Of a stretch of 64,000 bases of DNA, positions 12,801 to 24,441 are shown in pieces. The DNA lies in assembly GCA_026874595.1 (NCBI GenBank), contig CM049313.1, positions 16,179,508 to 16,243,507 of the forward strand, given 5' to 3'. Both the position numbers and the translations under genes were made by a program. Position 1 is the first letter of the stretch. Each line of letters starts with the position of its first letter. Below the pieces are notes generated by a model that saw nothing but the letters and a program-made list of their open reading frames with translations, ran no database searches and was not told the DNA's origin. This DNA comes from Sipunculus nudus. Lineage: Eukaryota > Annelida > Sipuncula > Golfingiida > Sipunculidae.

Positions 12801-13926
12801 AAATAGTGATCTGTACTCAGAAGGTCCTGTAAGAGGATATTACTAATTTTTCTTTACATAATTGTTTTTGATTATCATTAAAGATTCAACAGAGAATGTG
12901 GCTGAGCAAAGTAATAACAAGTTTCTATGTTGTGGAGGTCATCTCCAGAACTTGCAGGATGTTATGAGTTATCTATAGCAAGGTTTCAGACCTCCACGTT
13001 TCTGCTGTGACTTAACCTTGGTGTGTGTTACTGGTTAACAGTGCTGGGAAGCCTGCTGAAATATTCCATTAATTCCAACAATACCAAAAATGGAGGTTTC
13101 CTGGTTTATTGACACCCTTAACACTGGCACCAATAGCTGTGATGGTGTGAATGCCACATAGAGCTCGCAGGGGACAGTCCTATTGGTACAGCTTTTAGAG
13201 TGTTTTGGGTATGGATAGACCAGAGGTCACCGTAGGGAAGTGATAACCACCACCGCTTGATGGAATATGTAAAAAATCAATAGACAGATGGGTCCTTGAA
13301 TGACCAACAAATTCCAAACACAGCCTGGGGCAGAGTGTTTCTACTTAGGCCATTGGGAGTGTTAAAAACCCATATTTTATCACGGATGCCATTGGAGGCT
13401 ATAAGCTTGATGCCTTCAGCACTAGGGCTTTCATTTAGTTTGTGTCCCTTCTACCCGGGGCATTGTGTTTCATCAGCCTTTGAATGTCCATACTCTGTGT
13501 ATGCTGTATTATTCCATACTAGCACAGACTGGCTATCGTATATGTATACATATAAAACCTGTGGGTATTTAAACAGAGTGGATATTTTCATCCAAAACCG
13601 GTTTCCATTTGTGTGACTGCCACCATTATATTCTTTGTTGGTGAACAGGTGTTGCCATCAGAAAGCAGTAGTTGGTATAAGATACCTGCTATTAAGGAGG
13701 TCTGTCCTCGTTGGAATGCATAGAATGAGGTGGGCCAAGGCATAAACTATCATTGTATTTAGTCCTCTGGCAATTCATGCTGGCATCTAAAATATAGAAA
13801 TGCATTTTCTTGCACAATTTAAAGTCAGATATGATGGTATAGCCGCAAATTGTTTTACATAATGCCATGTTTTTCTGATGTATGATTCTTTCAGAATCAA
13901 AAGGGGCTTCCCCTTATTCCAGAGAA
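9862..13926. other. Non-coding stretch, nothing assigned
   Basis: Open frames near 9779-10027, 10098-10346, 11820-12026 and 13296-13616 have no family I recognise and no flanking splice signals that would make them credible exons. A C-run lies at about 10868-10879. Sequence near 13100-13620 is less AT-rich than its surroundings, but no coding homology is visible. Confidence 0.45.
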
Positions 13927-13954
13927 CCCCCCCCCCCCCCCCCCCCCCCCCCCC
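13927..13954. repeat. Homopolymer of 28 C
   Basis: A run of 28 consecutive C in an AT-rich region. The length is likely polymorphic or subject to assembly error. Confidence 0.9.
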
Positions 13955-15224
13955 GTTTCATCTTACAATTAAAGTTACCATAATCTAAATCCAAAGCAAA
14001 TGACATATCTTTCTTTCTTTATCTTTTAATTAATCAATTACTTCATTAGGCTGAAGGCTACTTTTGTGTTTTAGTTGAATTTAATGTTTTAAGGATGAGA
14101 TGAAGTGCAGATAAGTGTTAATATGAAAATGCTTCATGCAGGAGGGTACTTGGTAGGTAACATTTTATAACTATGAATGTTTACATGGTAGACTTGATGT
14201 CTCCAGTTAACTCGCTCAGACTTGTGGCTAGAAGTCAGAGAGCTTTTACTACTGTGAGGTGTTCCATTCCCTGGTGGTTCTGGGAAAATATGGGCATTAC
14301 TGTGTGCCTAGTTGTCCTGGTGGCATGGGACAGGTAGCCATATTTGTTGACAACTACTGCCAGTCTGTTTCATTCGTGGATCGTTAACATTAGCACAAGC
14401 CTCTGATGTTTTCTATGATCATGTACCATTGTACCATACCTATTTCATTGATATTAGCCTGTGTACACAGGTCCCATACTGTTGGTGCTAACTACATTGT
14501 GGCCAGCCATACTGTTGTGCAATGTTGTCTTCAGATATGGGGAGCTGATTTTGAAATTTAGATGCAGGAAGCCCAGTGTCTTAATAGCCTTAATTGGTAT
14601 TTATATTACTAATATATTTTGTCCATCTCAGGTCTTATGTTAAAGTTACCCCAAGGCACTGATGTGACATGTTCAATTGTTGGGTTGTGTATATGAATAG
14701 GTGTTATTCCTCCTCCTGGACACAGTGAGTGCGTGTTTCGGTGATCACCTGATGCTTGATGGGGTGAAATTTCATCTGCTACTTCTGCTAACATTCTGAG
14801 ACCTAGTTTGGTGAGGGTATGTTATTTCCGTACCTCTTGGCTGGAGCTTATTGCCAAACTAGAAATCTGCATTTTAAGGAATGCAAACCTCTGCAGGTGA
14901 GGAAGGGGGTGGAAAAGAGATTCAGACTGTGGGATGCTGCCCAACCCATGTTTGCATTCACTTATTTGACCAATTTTCATTTGTGCATTAATAAGTGAAT
15001 CTGGGTCTTGTGCTAGGTCTACGCCAAAATTCAATAATTTCTTCATTGGCCAACAATTAAATGACCTGAAAATTTCATGAGATTCTGTTCATGATTGCAA
15101 GAGTTTGTTGTAACCAAACACATGCACAAACACACACACAAAACAGTGATGAACTCATCCCTTCCTGGCAAAGCCAATAAGCAGTTACACTGTTCATTGT
15201 CACCAGCTCAGTCTGAAACTTAAT
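13955..15224. other. Possible decayed LINE sequence, not resolved
   Basis: Lies on the downstream side of the - strand reverse-transcriptase fragment. Less AT-rich patches (about 14460-15050) could be further remnants of that LINE, but I could not match reverse-transcriptase motifs here. Confidence 0.35.
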
Positions 15225-15545
15225 GAGTATGGTTTAATTTACATGATTCCTGAATCTATGTTGGAAGTCACAGAGTTTTGTGTTTGTTGCAGTGACACTT
15301 GAATCATGTGGGAGGCAATAACACTCAGGTCAGGGATATGGGCCTGTAGTTACCTGGGTCAGAGGTTTTGCCTTTCCTATAGACCGGGGTGATGTTAGCT
15401 TCCTTCCAGTCTTTGGCAATTTCCTTGTGTCATAAATTTTTGGAAAATTGGCTCTAACAATATGAGGGATTTTGTGAGTCAGCTGCTTCAAGACTCTGGG
15501 TCAAAGTTCATCTGGGTCTGCTGTCTTATGAGTCTGGATTTCAGT
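15225..15545 (-). pseudogene. Non-LTR retrotransposon reverse-transcriptase fragment, broken
   Basis: Read on the - strand, 15426-15328 translates to an uninterrupted 33-residue stretch containing DWKEANITPVYRKGKTSD followed by GNYRPISLT. This is the conserved N-terminal palm region of LINE reverse transcriptases (CR1/Jockey/RTE-like: a DWK..NI.PI.KKGD motif followed by NYRPISL). Just upstream on the - strand (15545-15440) a frame resembling the preceding 'PRVLK-L' segment is present with a stop and a one-base frame change. Downstream, a QHRFR peptide near 15255 matches the usual QHGFR motif in another frame. The catalytic YADD region was not found. It is a 5'- and 3'-truncated, frameshifted relic with no function expected. 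Confidence 0.8.
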
Positions 15546-15944
15546 CTATCTGGGGTTTCCTTTCCCTAAATACATAACACATAAAAGGTAAATCTTCCTG
15601 TTATACAGGAGGATCAAGTAGTTCCTTAGTAAAGACTGACATTAATTTGTGTCCTTTGCATACCTAATAATCAGTCTATAATGGAAGATTCTCCTGAATG
15701 TTTGATCAATGGCATTGATGTAGGACTCAAGAACAGGCCTGGTCTCAAAATGGGTGTTGAGATCAATTTTTTGCATGTCTTGGTCTTTTTCTTGGAAGGC
15801 GTGGTCTCTGTCTGGAAGCTTGGTCTCTATTCTAGTCTCCAGTTTGAGACAAAGCAGAAATTCAAGTTTTTTAAAGTATGTACACTCCTGATAAGACAGA
15901 GGTCAAAGAATCAAACCCATGAAAGCGGGTGTCATTGTGTTATC

Positions 15945-16021
15945 AGACCAATGAGAGTGGATGTCAAATGTTTAACATTGGAAGCTGGATGCACAATGTG
16001 ATACCTCCCTCTCATTGGTCT
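15945..16021. repeat. 13-bp perfect inverted repeat
   Basis: AGACCAATGAGAG (15945-15957) and CTCTCATTGGTCT (16009-16021) are exact reverse complements separated by 51 bp. They may be the ends of a very small MITE or a stem-loop. No target duplication was recognised. Confidence 0.55.
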
Positions 16022-19000
16022 TGTTACAATTCTTTATGTGCACCCTGGTGTTCTTACACAGAGAATCTTGCTGTACAAAACAGCTGTTACATGAAAAGAG
16101 ATCTGGGATGAATGCAGTATATAACCAATGCATGAGGAGCATATGAAGTATGCACCACACAGACCATACATGTGTGGTTTGCTCTCATTTTAACTTTATT
16201 ATCCTCATTCCTTATTAAATAGCAAGTGCTTGTACAATATCAAATGCTTATGAGAGTTTCACTGGTATTTTGGGAACATTGACCCTGGTACAAAATATCA
16301 TTGAGATTTTTTTTCATGCAGTTGGGTCTTGGTTGATATTGATCCCATGGTTTCAATCATGGACTCCTTTTGGCTGTTCTCTACTACTACTGGTCATTGG
16401 TTCTTAAAGCTATTCAGGTGTACAAGTGAAATCTTAAGAAACTTTACCTAATACCTGATGTGAAAATAATTAAGAAAACATACTTTAAAAAAATAACAAT
16501 ATGATAACATTGTTTGTCACTTGTGTCTAAGTATCTCAACAAAAGAACTAGCTGACTATTTCTGTTTTTCAAATAAATTGCCAGATTATGCAGTTGCAAA
16601 TCCAATGGTAAGATATGGTGCATGCAAATTTCATGCCAATCTGGCAGGTCAGAAATGGCAGTCACCCGGTAAAAATAGTTTGCTAATGGAAGTCAGAAAT
16701 CAATTAACTTGACACATCCGATGAAACCTTACCAGATTTGATGGCAAGGCTGTGGTCATAAATTATGAGCCTAGTTAATATCTGGAGAAAAATCAAAGTT
16801 AAGACAATCTCATGATTTAAAGGAGTGAGCTAGTAGCCTAATGAAAGATAAAACCCATCTGTATTCCTAGGAATTAATGTCGGGATGTCACAAACCAAAG
16901 TGTCATTTAACATGAACCAGAACAAGCAGGTCACAAGTGGGTCACATGATTTGGCTTTCATTACCAGATCTTTGCCAATTAAGTCTGTTTATGGCAGTGA
17001 CAAGTGCATGTCTATGAAATCACAAATTATTCATGTGAGATTTCCAAGAAGAACAATCAGAAAAAATAAATAAATCTACCAGTATAGTAAAAACAGGTCA
17101 CTGAGGTATATTTTTAATGAGATAATATATAAGGCTTGTAGGCCTGTGGTGATTACTATGGGATTTGAAAGAATAATTCTGAAAAAATACGGATTTTATG
17201 AGTTATATATGGATGTCTGCTATTAGCCAATCCCAGTTGGATTGTGATAGATACCATTTCAACAAGACTTTTAAAAAAATAGTTCAGGGGGACTAGTAAA
17301 TATATATGTTAGGGAAGTATATATTTAACTTGTGTATTCTTAGTGCAAGGTGCCATGCATTCCTTGGAATTAAACAAGCGGCCAGATTTTGAGAAATTCA
17401 TTCTTCTTCATAGAGATAGACCACTGAAGTCTCATTCATTGTAAAATGACAGTGTTATATAAATAAAAAGTAACATTGATGGGTTATATGAGTAAAATGA
17501 AACAGACAATAACAAATATATTAAATAAAAGAACAGTATATTCAATAAAAGAATAGCATATTTAATTAAAATACATTGTGTTTATGAAAAGTACACTAAC
17601 TAAACATGTGGTAATTATGATAATGAAATGAAATCAATATTCAGTGAAATATAAATGAAAAGATATTCAGAAATATAATCTGTTTACTTCACCAAAAAGC
17701 AGGGTAAAAACTTATTATGTTATGTGGAAGTTGGGAGATTATTGTCATTATTGGCAGCATGTCCAAAGGATGGAAGACAGGATGGAGCACCCCCTGTGGG
17801 AGTGTTTTGATAACTTGACAGAGATTGTTGGCTGATACTCCTTTCCCTCACACAGAGATGTTCCTGACATGATTCAAGCCTCAGGGATATTGCATTAGTA
17901 TTCAGTGACCAAGGGTGTAAATATAATCAAGCCTTTGTCTGGCCGCTAAAGAAATCTTATTGAATTGGAGATGGTTAGCCGCCCTTGGTTGGTGATGCCA
18001 ATGATTTGATAGGCATGGCCAACTCCTGACAGTTGGTAATTGATTTGCAGAGTGTTGACTTCTTTATCTTTTAATGTAACATTTCACTGATGAGAATGTC
18101 TGCTTGATAGTTTTTATCATGTTGAAAGTTTGTGTGTCTGGAATTACAATATCTGATCAGTTGTGCCTTATTCCATAATATTCTTCTGTTTCTTGTGACT
18201 TTTCTTTAGTTAGATGGTTCAAAAAGGTGCTAACTGAGCTTACTAAGATTGTCTCTACATTCTTGCTGTCAGTTAATAACGGTGCAGAGACTTGCATGGC
18301 CAGTGGAATTTTAATATAAATTGAATTAATGGGATTCTCCTGTGTAACTCCAACTCATTGTTCAGCAAATAATATTAAATAAATAAAAAGCTCTTATACA
18401 GTTTTCATGATTAACATCATCGTGGGAAAAAAATAATATGCTTTACACCAACCCAATTCTGATATCATTACAGAAGTTAATTAATTTGTCAGAATGAGTG
18501 ATAGCTCTTGATTTAAATAAAAATGGTATGAAATTACATTGACATGAAATAATGACATTTCCTTCCCATGTTCAATCTTAATTTTAAAAAGCTCTCCAGA
18601 CCTTTCTTTATTATGATACATTATCAGTGAAACGAGCTTGTTTTCATGCAGGTATGCAGCAGCTGATATTATGTGTATATATTGTGCTAGTTTGTTACAC
18701 AGTCACTGTTGAAAGTTTTACTCTTAATTTTGTGTGATATATTACAGACATCTCTTTGATCAAAGTATAGCTTAGGTGGAAGCTGATGTTTGCCTGTTCA
18801 ATGCTATATTCTGGGCTATACAAATTACTATTGTGTGGGAAGTATTAAACCAAACACAATGTTGCAGAAGGGCTGTTTTATAGTAAAAACAGTGGTACAC
18901 AGGTTTTTATCAAGGACTGTATGGATGGCTGTAATATTAGTAACAATAAACCATAGTCTTGTGTCAGGCTGGCACAGTCTGTTTGAAACTCATTGAGCAG

Positions 19001-21107
19001 CAGAACACCTGTTTAACAGGTTCTCTTTGTATGTATATAATATATAGATCTTATCATTCAAAAAGTGTTACGGAGCTCTCCTTAATGAAAAAAGATATAG
19101 GTATAAACTTTTTAAAAATATGTTATTGAAGGAATCTTTACAAAGCTGTAAAGAACGAAAGAACTGGATGTAGGTATGAAGTGACTCACCATATTTTCCT
19201 GATCAGTCATCCCTACATTAAATGTAAAGCTTCGGCATGGTTGAGATAGTCCATTGCTTATATAAACTAGAGTTTGAAGCTCAGCCTCAGATGTGTGAGC
19301 ACCAGAGCATTTATAGCAAATTATTAAAGTTTTCTATGGAAGTTCTCAATTTATATGCTCCTTATATTATATGGGACTTGTGGACACAAAACAGCTTGCT
19401 TAATGATAATCATCATTCTCATTATCATTTAATGTGTAGTGAAATCAACCAACCCTGTGTTAGGCATTAATAAGTGGACAAACAGCATTAAAAAGTGAAA
19501 ACAAAACTTTGTTTAATTAACTATAGATATTCAAAGCTTTCAGTTCTTAGAGTGCTCTCTTTGACTTCAGTTGAATAACTGTGAGCAAAAAAACTGGGAA
19601 AATTATCAAGTGCATTAAGAATACTGATGAACTGTCGAGTAGTTGAAATATGAAACAGTTACCATGGGATTTTACCTATGTATCACCCAGAAAATTCCAA
19701 CAGCAGTGTTATACTTGTTAAAGTTTCATTGTGTGGAATCTTAAAAAAGGTATTTTCTTTTCTAGATTAAGGTCTCTGCTGCAGATGTAGGGAATCCTGA
19801 AACAGTGATGGCATTATCAGTCTTTGAGCAACTGAATAATTTTTTGGTTGCAAAGTCTGTGATGGGAATAATGGTAGCTGTTCACTTGTTCATGAAGATT
19901 ACACAGGGTTCTGATCACTGAACATTCAGATAAAGAAGGTCTTACTTCTGAAATTAATATTTTAAATTGGACAAAAACCTTTGGGCTATAATTTTGTCTT
20001 AGGCCCATGGTTAAAGACCATGGTTCAAAACAGGCTAAGTCTAATTGCAATATCTTCATCAGTGAACCATTGGAAACCACTATGAAAATTTATTACTTGA
20101 TCCATATACGGGTACATTTTGATGGAACAATTTTGTATTTTATCAGGGGAATTAGTAGATATATGCTGACAAAACTTCATTATCTTATTAAACATACTCC
20201 CAGGTAATAAATTAACTAATTGATTCACAAAATTTAATTTATCTTTTATTTTCTTGGCTTCAAGGTTAAGGTTTGCTTATATTAAAGATCAGTGAGAAAC
20301 TTTGGTCCATTGATCAACAACATTTAATTTCAATACATTGATCAGTGAGAAACTGAATTTTTTTAAGATGAGGGGTAAACTCCTTACTCTGAGGTCATAT
20401 TTTTCATTCACTCTAAATCATTCCCTTTTCCACTGCTTGTAAAAGCTACCTTTGCCTTTTACAGCCAAAGCAGGATGACATGTATTAATTGGCATCATTT
20501 GAAGGATTAATCAGAGTTTCTTATAACTTTGCAACAAGAGAGGTTCTTCGTAGATAAGCTGACACAAGTTTTTAATAACACAGAGGTTTTTTTTAAAATC
20601 AGTCTACAGAGTCTCTCTTGGTATTTTTCAATTCATCCTTCTTTAACTATAATCAGCAATGGCAATAAGCAATTCATTGGAGCCGCCTCAAACCTGTTGT
20701 GAGGGACATACTGTGGTTCTTTTTTTGTTAGCGAGGGTTAAAATTTGCTATTTTTGTGGGAGGAAAATTATCTTGAAAATAAAACGTTCATGAATAAGAG
20801 ACCAAATCCTCACTGAAGGGCATGTCAAAAGGCAAAATATACGTATTATGAATAAGATTTGATATTATGTATGCTACCCCTAAATCTAAGAATGATACTT
20901 CAAGTGATATCAGATCTTTATAATTATCTTCAGTTTAGGAACATTACTGTTTGATGAGCATTTGATTCCTGTCATATTTGTGCAAATATTGATTAACATA
21001 ATTAATTTATGTAATAATGGATATACTCTGTGTAAGTTTTTGTATGATGGTATTGCAAACATTTAACCCTCATGAAACAATAAAAAAGTGTGAATGGCGA
21101 AAATAAT
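16022..21107. other. Long non-coding stretch, nothing assigned
   Basis: Only short open frames, none with recognisable homology or convincing splice context. The patch 17700-18010 is less AT-rich than its neighbours and could be a conserved non-coding segment, but that cannot be judged from one sequence. Confidence 0.45.
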
Positions 21108-21589
21108 ACCTCATGAATATGAAGCAATATTATTCCTATTCTTTCACACTACAATTCCAGTTTTGCTTTATACAAGAGTTTCCCGCGCAAAACCATCCCA
21201 GCACACGTACAGCCTCAGTACCTTGCATACAGCAGTTTAACACAATGTTATGGAGCTGCGCGTTTGTAAAAACAGTCCACATATCAGTGTTTATCATAAC
21301 AAGGTGGTGTGATCAGAGATCTGATTGTGAGCCGCAACACTCGATGTTTCTGCCAGCGGAAACATGTATTACATTTTTTGGCCAAGTCAGTGAGGGTATC
21401 TCCTGATTGACAGGTGTTGTGGCCTGGGCAGTGCATGCTCTGTGTTTATTTTGAGGCCTGTGATTGTGCCTGCACAGATGTTTTTAACACATGTTTACTG
21501 GAGTAAGCAATCAGTTTCAGTGCAGTATTTTTGCAGGTAAAAATTTATTTTAAGCTGCCCATTCACTTACCTTTTGAAAAATAATTTTT

Positions 21590-22655
21590 AGCTCAGCTGA
21601 CTGAAAGTCATCTGAGCTATAGCGATCACTCTGTCTGTCAGCCATCGGGTCATCTGGCTGTCTGTTAGCAGGGCACAAATCGTAACTGCTGGACCTGGAA
21701 TCTCTTAACTTGGCATCCTGGGAAGCCATAAAAAATCTCTTTGGAAACCTGAAATTAGGCCTCTGTTACCCATATTCTCCGAGCTATGGGTCTTGTAAGT
21801 ACCCCCCAGAATAATAAAAAATTTGATACAAAGGCTCAAGTATCTGAATAACTACTGCATTGATCACCATGATTCTTTGCATGAATATTGATCATGGAAT
21901 GAACCTTGATCTTCAAGGTTCACAAATGCAATTCTAGTATTATTGTTACCCCAATAACTTTGTAAGTACTGAAGATTTTTCTTCAAATTTGACACACCAG
22001 TTTTTCTGCCAAAATGTCATCAAAGATGGAAAAGCAATGAACTTGACCTTCAAAGTCTAATGTGCTGAGATCTAGATTCATTGTTTTGAGATATTGCATA
22101 TTTTACCCCTAATGTTTTGGGATGACCCATAGGGGGAGACATGTATCTGTTTTGCACTGCAAAAACATAGCCATTCTAGTTTTGACTTTTTTTTACACAT
22201 TTTTATGTCTATTTTTGAGAACTTCAAATGAAGCAGTTGTCCATTAACAAGGCACAAATCATGAGTGTTGGCCCTAGAATCTTCTAACTGGCATTCTTAG
22301 AGTTCCATGAAAAATATACTTGGAAAATTAAAATTAGGTCATGGTTAACTATATTTTGTAAATTAGGGGAGAAAACATGATTGTCAGCACCAAGTGAGTC
22401 AGCTGGGGCACAAATTGTATCCATTTGGCCTAATTCATGACTTTCAGGGAGGTCCCATAAAATCTCCTAGAACTTGATTTTAACACTAAATTAGTCAGGA
22501 GGGCATAAATGGTAGCAGCTGCATGTGGATTAAGGTCACTGTAACCTATATCAATGGGCTACTGGCAAAATACATGATTCTGACTCTTTGAGTCTTTTTG
22601 CCTATTGTTCAAGGCTCCTTGAATTCATCTGAGAGTCATGGCCCATGGCCATTTG
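21590..22655 (+). mobile_element. Helentron-like element A, copy 1
   Basis: Starts with the arm AGCTCAGCTGACTG (21590-21603), which also folds with the downstream AGTCATCTGAGCT. Ends with a diverged hairpin TGGCCCATGGCCA (22639-22651), then TTTG and T. The core carries the A-type phrases GGCACAAATC, AAATTAGG, GAGCTATGG and CTATTTTTGAGA. A stretch at about 21907-22188 does not match the A unit and replaces its GGTGGCGCCACC segment. It holds two further 3'-end-like hairpins followed by CTAG|T (see findings), so other elements probably inserted here. Confidence 0.7.
21907..22186 (+). mobile_element. Insertion inside element A with two Helitron-like 3' ends
   Basis: GAACCTTGA-TCT-TCAAGGTTC (about 21911-21931) is a perfect 9-bp hairpin followed within 20 bp by CTAG|T. 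GTTTTTGCAGT-like pairing around TTTTGCACTGCAAAA (about 22160-22174) is followed by CTAG|T near 22186. After it the A consensus resumes (CTATTTTTGAGA). No matching 5' arms were identified. Confidence 0.4.
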
Positions 22656-23081
22656 TTGAAAAATTCTTACAATGCCTCTGTGTAGGATGCATAAACTTAA
22701 TTGTATATCAACGACACATTTGTAAAATGGAAAAAAGTAACTTTAGGTGGTAGGCTGCATATATGCTGAGGTGGAGAGTAAACTTAATTGTTGCAAAATG
22801 CCATTTGTAAAGCTCCATCTGGCTTATCTGACTTGCCACCAGATGCCCTTGTTGAATGTTTTAATTATTTTGGCTGGCCCCCACATTATAAACACGTTGA
22901 TATAAACAAAACAAGCAGCCTGTGTGCCATGGTATCCACATTTTCTGGCCAGTTTTAATAAAAGCTCCAAGTAATTACCTTTAGTTTATTAAGGTCAGAT
23001 ATCAGAATAGGCACCTTTTAAGGGAGGAAGCCATTTTTTGTGTTAATTCAACATGCTTTATAGGTGATTAGGCCCCTTTAA

Positions 23082-23708
23082 CAATCATTGAGAAAGAATA
23101 AAAAAAACCTTGTCTCATTGGTCAGAACATTTTTAACCCTGTGGAAACCCCTCTGGTAGCCATTATATAATAAAGGCAGCGCTCTAGCCTTTGAAAGCTG
23201 TTGACAAGTTGAATGAGTTAAAGCTGATGTAACTGGGAATCCTTAGTAAGGATTGTAGGGGTTATTGGATGGACAAATGATTCTGAGTACTGGCTCAGCC
23301 TCTAACAAGTTATGATTTTAACATTCAATGATAAAGAATACAAAAAAATTGTCAATTTGGTGTGAACATTTTAACCCTGTGTCAACTCCAAAGTAGTCTT
23401 ATATGACAAATGCAACTGTTTTAAGCTATGGACAAGCTGAATGATACAAAACTAATGTAACATAAAACCTTTGTGATGAGTGTAGGCGTTATTGGGTGGA
23501 CACCTGAATCCCTGGCTCAGTCTTTGATTTTGCTAATTGAAGCTTAGCTTAAAATTCACCCTTCCAACCTCTGCTAGTAGGTGGATGCAGATGATAAAGT
23601 AGAGAGGAGGCATATGGACACTAACTGTTAATGGAATTAGCAGAATCAGAAATATTCCTCATACCTCAGGGTCAATTGTCATTCTGTTTTATCAGGTTCT
23701 CTATTTTT
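23082..23708. other. Spacer with possible short duplications
   Basis: Two imperfect repeats of a segment containing AACATTTTAACCCTGTG (near 23125 and 23365), about 240 bp apart. No coding signal. Confidence 0.45.
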
Positions 23709-24441
23709 AGCGAACCTGTGAGCTTATGCAATGGTGTGGCGTCGTCCGTTATCTATACGTTAACCTATACTATCTTGTAAATGGCAAGAGTTAGCATCAC
23801 GAAATTTTATGCAAAAAATTAGTGTATCTAAAAAACTCTATCGGATTTTGCTTATTTTTTTGCTAATTGCATTTTCTTAGGTTTTATAGGGATAAAGCTA
23901 AAAAAGCTTTAAAAATCTTCTTCTCCGAAACTGTTCAGCCAAATTGTCTAATATTTCACAGAAATGATTTCTGGAACAATCTTTCTCAAGTTTGTTCGAA
24001 TGGTTAAAGTTCGGTGATTTTTGGCCGAGTTACAGGAAGTTGAACTTAGTCATCTGTCCAAAAAAGCAGAGTAAAATTACAATCTCAGAAACGGCTGGAG
24101 CTATCATCACCAAATTTTATGCCAATGTTGGTCACATGAGTCATATCTGAAATTGAGGTATTGGTGGCGCCACTTGCATCATCAGTGCCTGTATCATACT
24201 GACGGCTACAAAAAACTTCTTCTCTGAAACCATATGGCCAAATTGTTTAAAATCACACAGAAATGATCCTAGGGTAGTGCTTTCTGAAGTTTGTTCAAAT
24301 GGTCTCAGTTCAGTGACTTTTGGCTGAGTTATGGGAAGCTGAATTTAGTCATATGCCGTAACATCCTATTTTAGCTCAGTGGCAACAAAGATCTTCTTCT
24401 CAAAAACCACTGGGCCAAATTCTTAAATCTCACACATTAAT

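Larger units (their letters stand above)
21108..23081 (+). mobile_element. TTAA-MITE relative, copy 2 (interrupted by element A copy 1)
   Basis: The left part (21108-21580) aligns by eye to 5320-5720. The right part (22660-23081) aligns to 47940-48314 and ends in the same AGGTGATTAGGCCCCTTTAA motif. An A element (21590-22655) separates them. This copy therefore shows the 5309 MITE to be an internally deleted form of a longer element. The left terminus is decayed, so its start is approximate. Confidence 0.6.

Noticed and set aside
13296-13616. 106-codon open frame on the + strand
   Set aside because: No homology recognised, and no initiation, splice or polyadenylation context that would support a gene.
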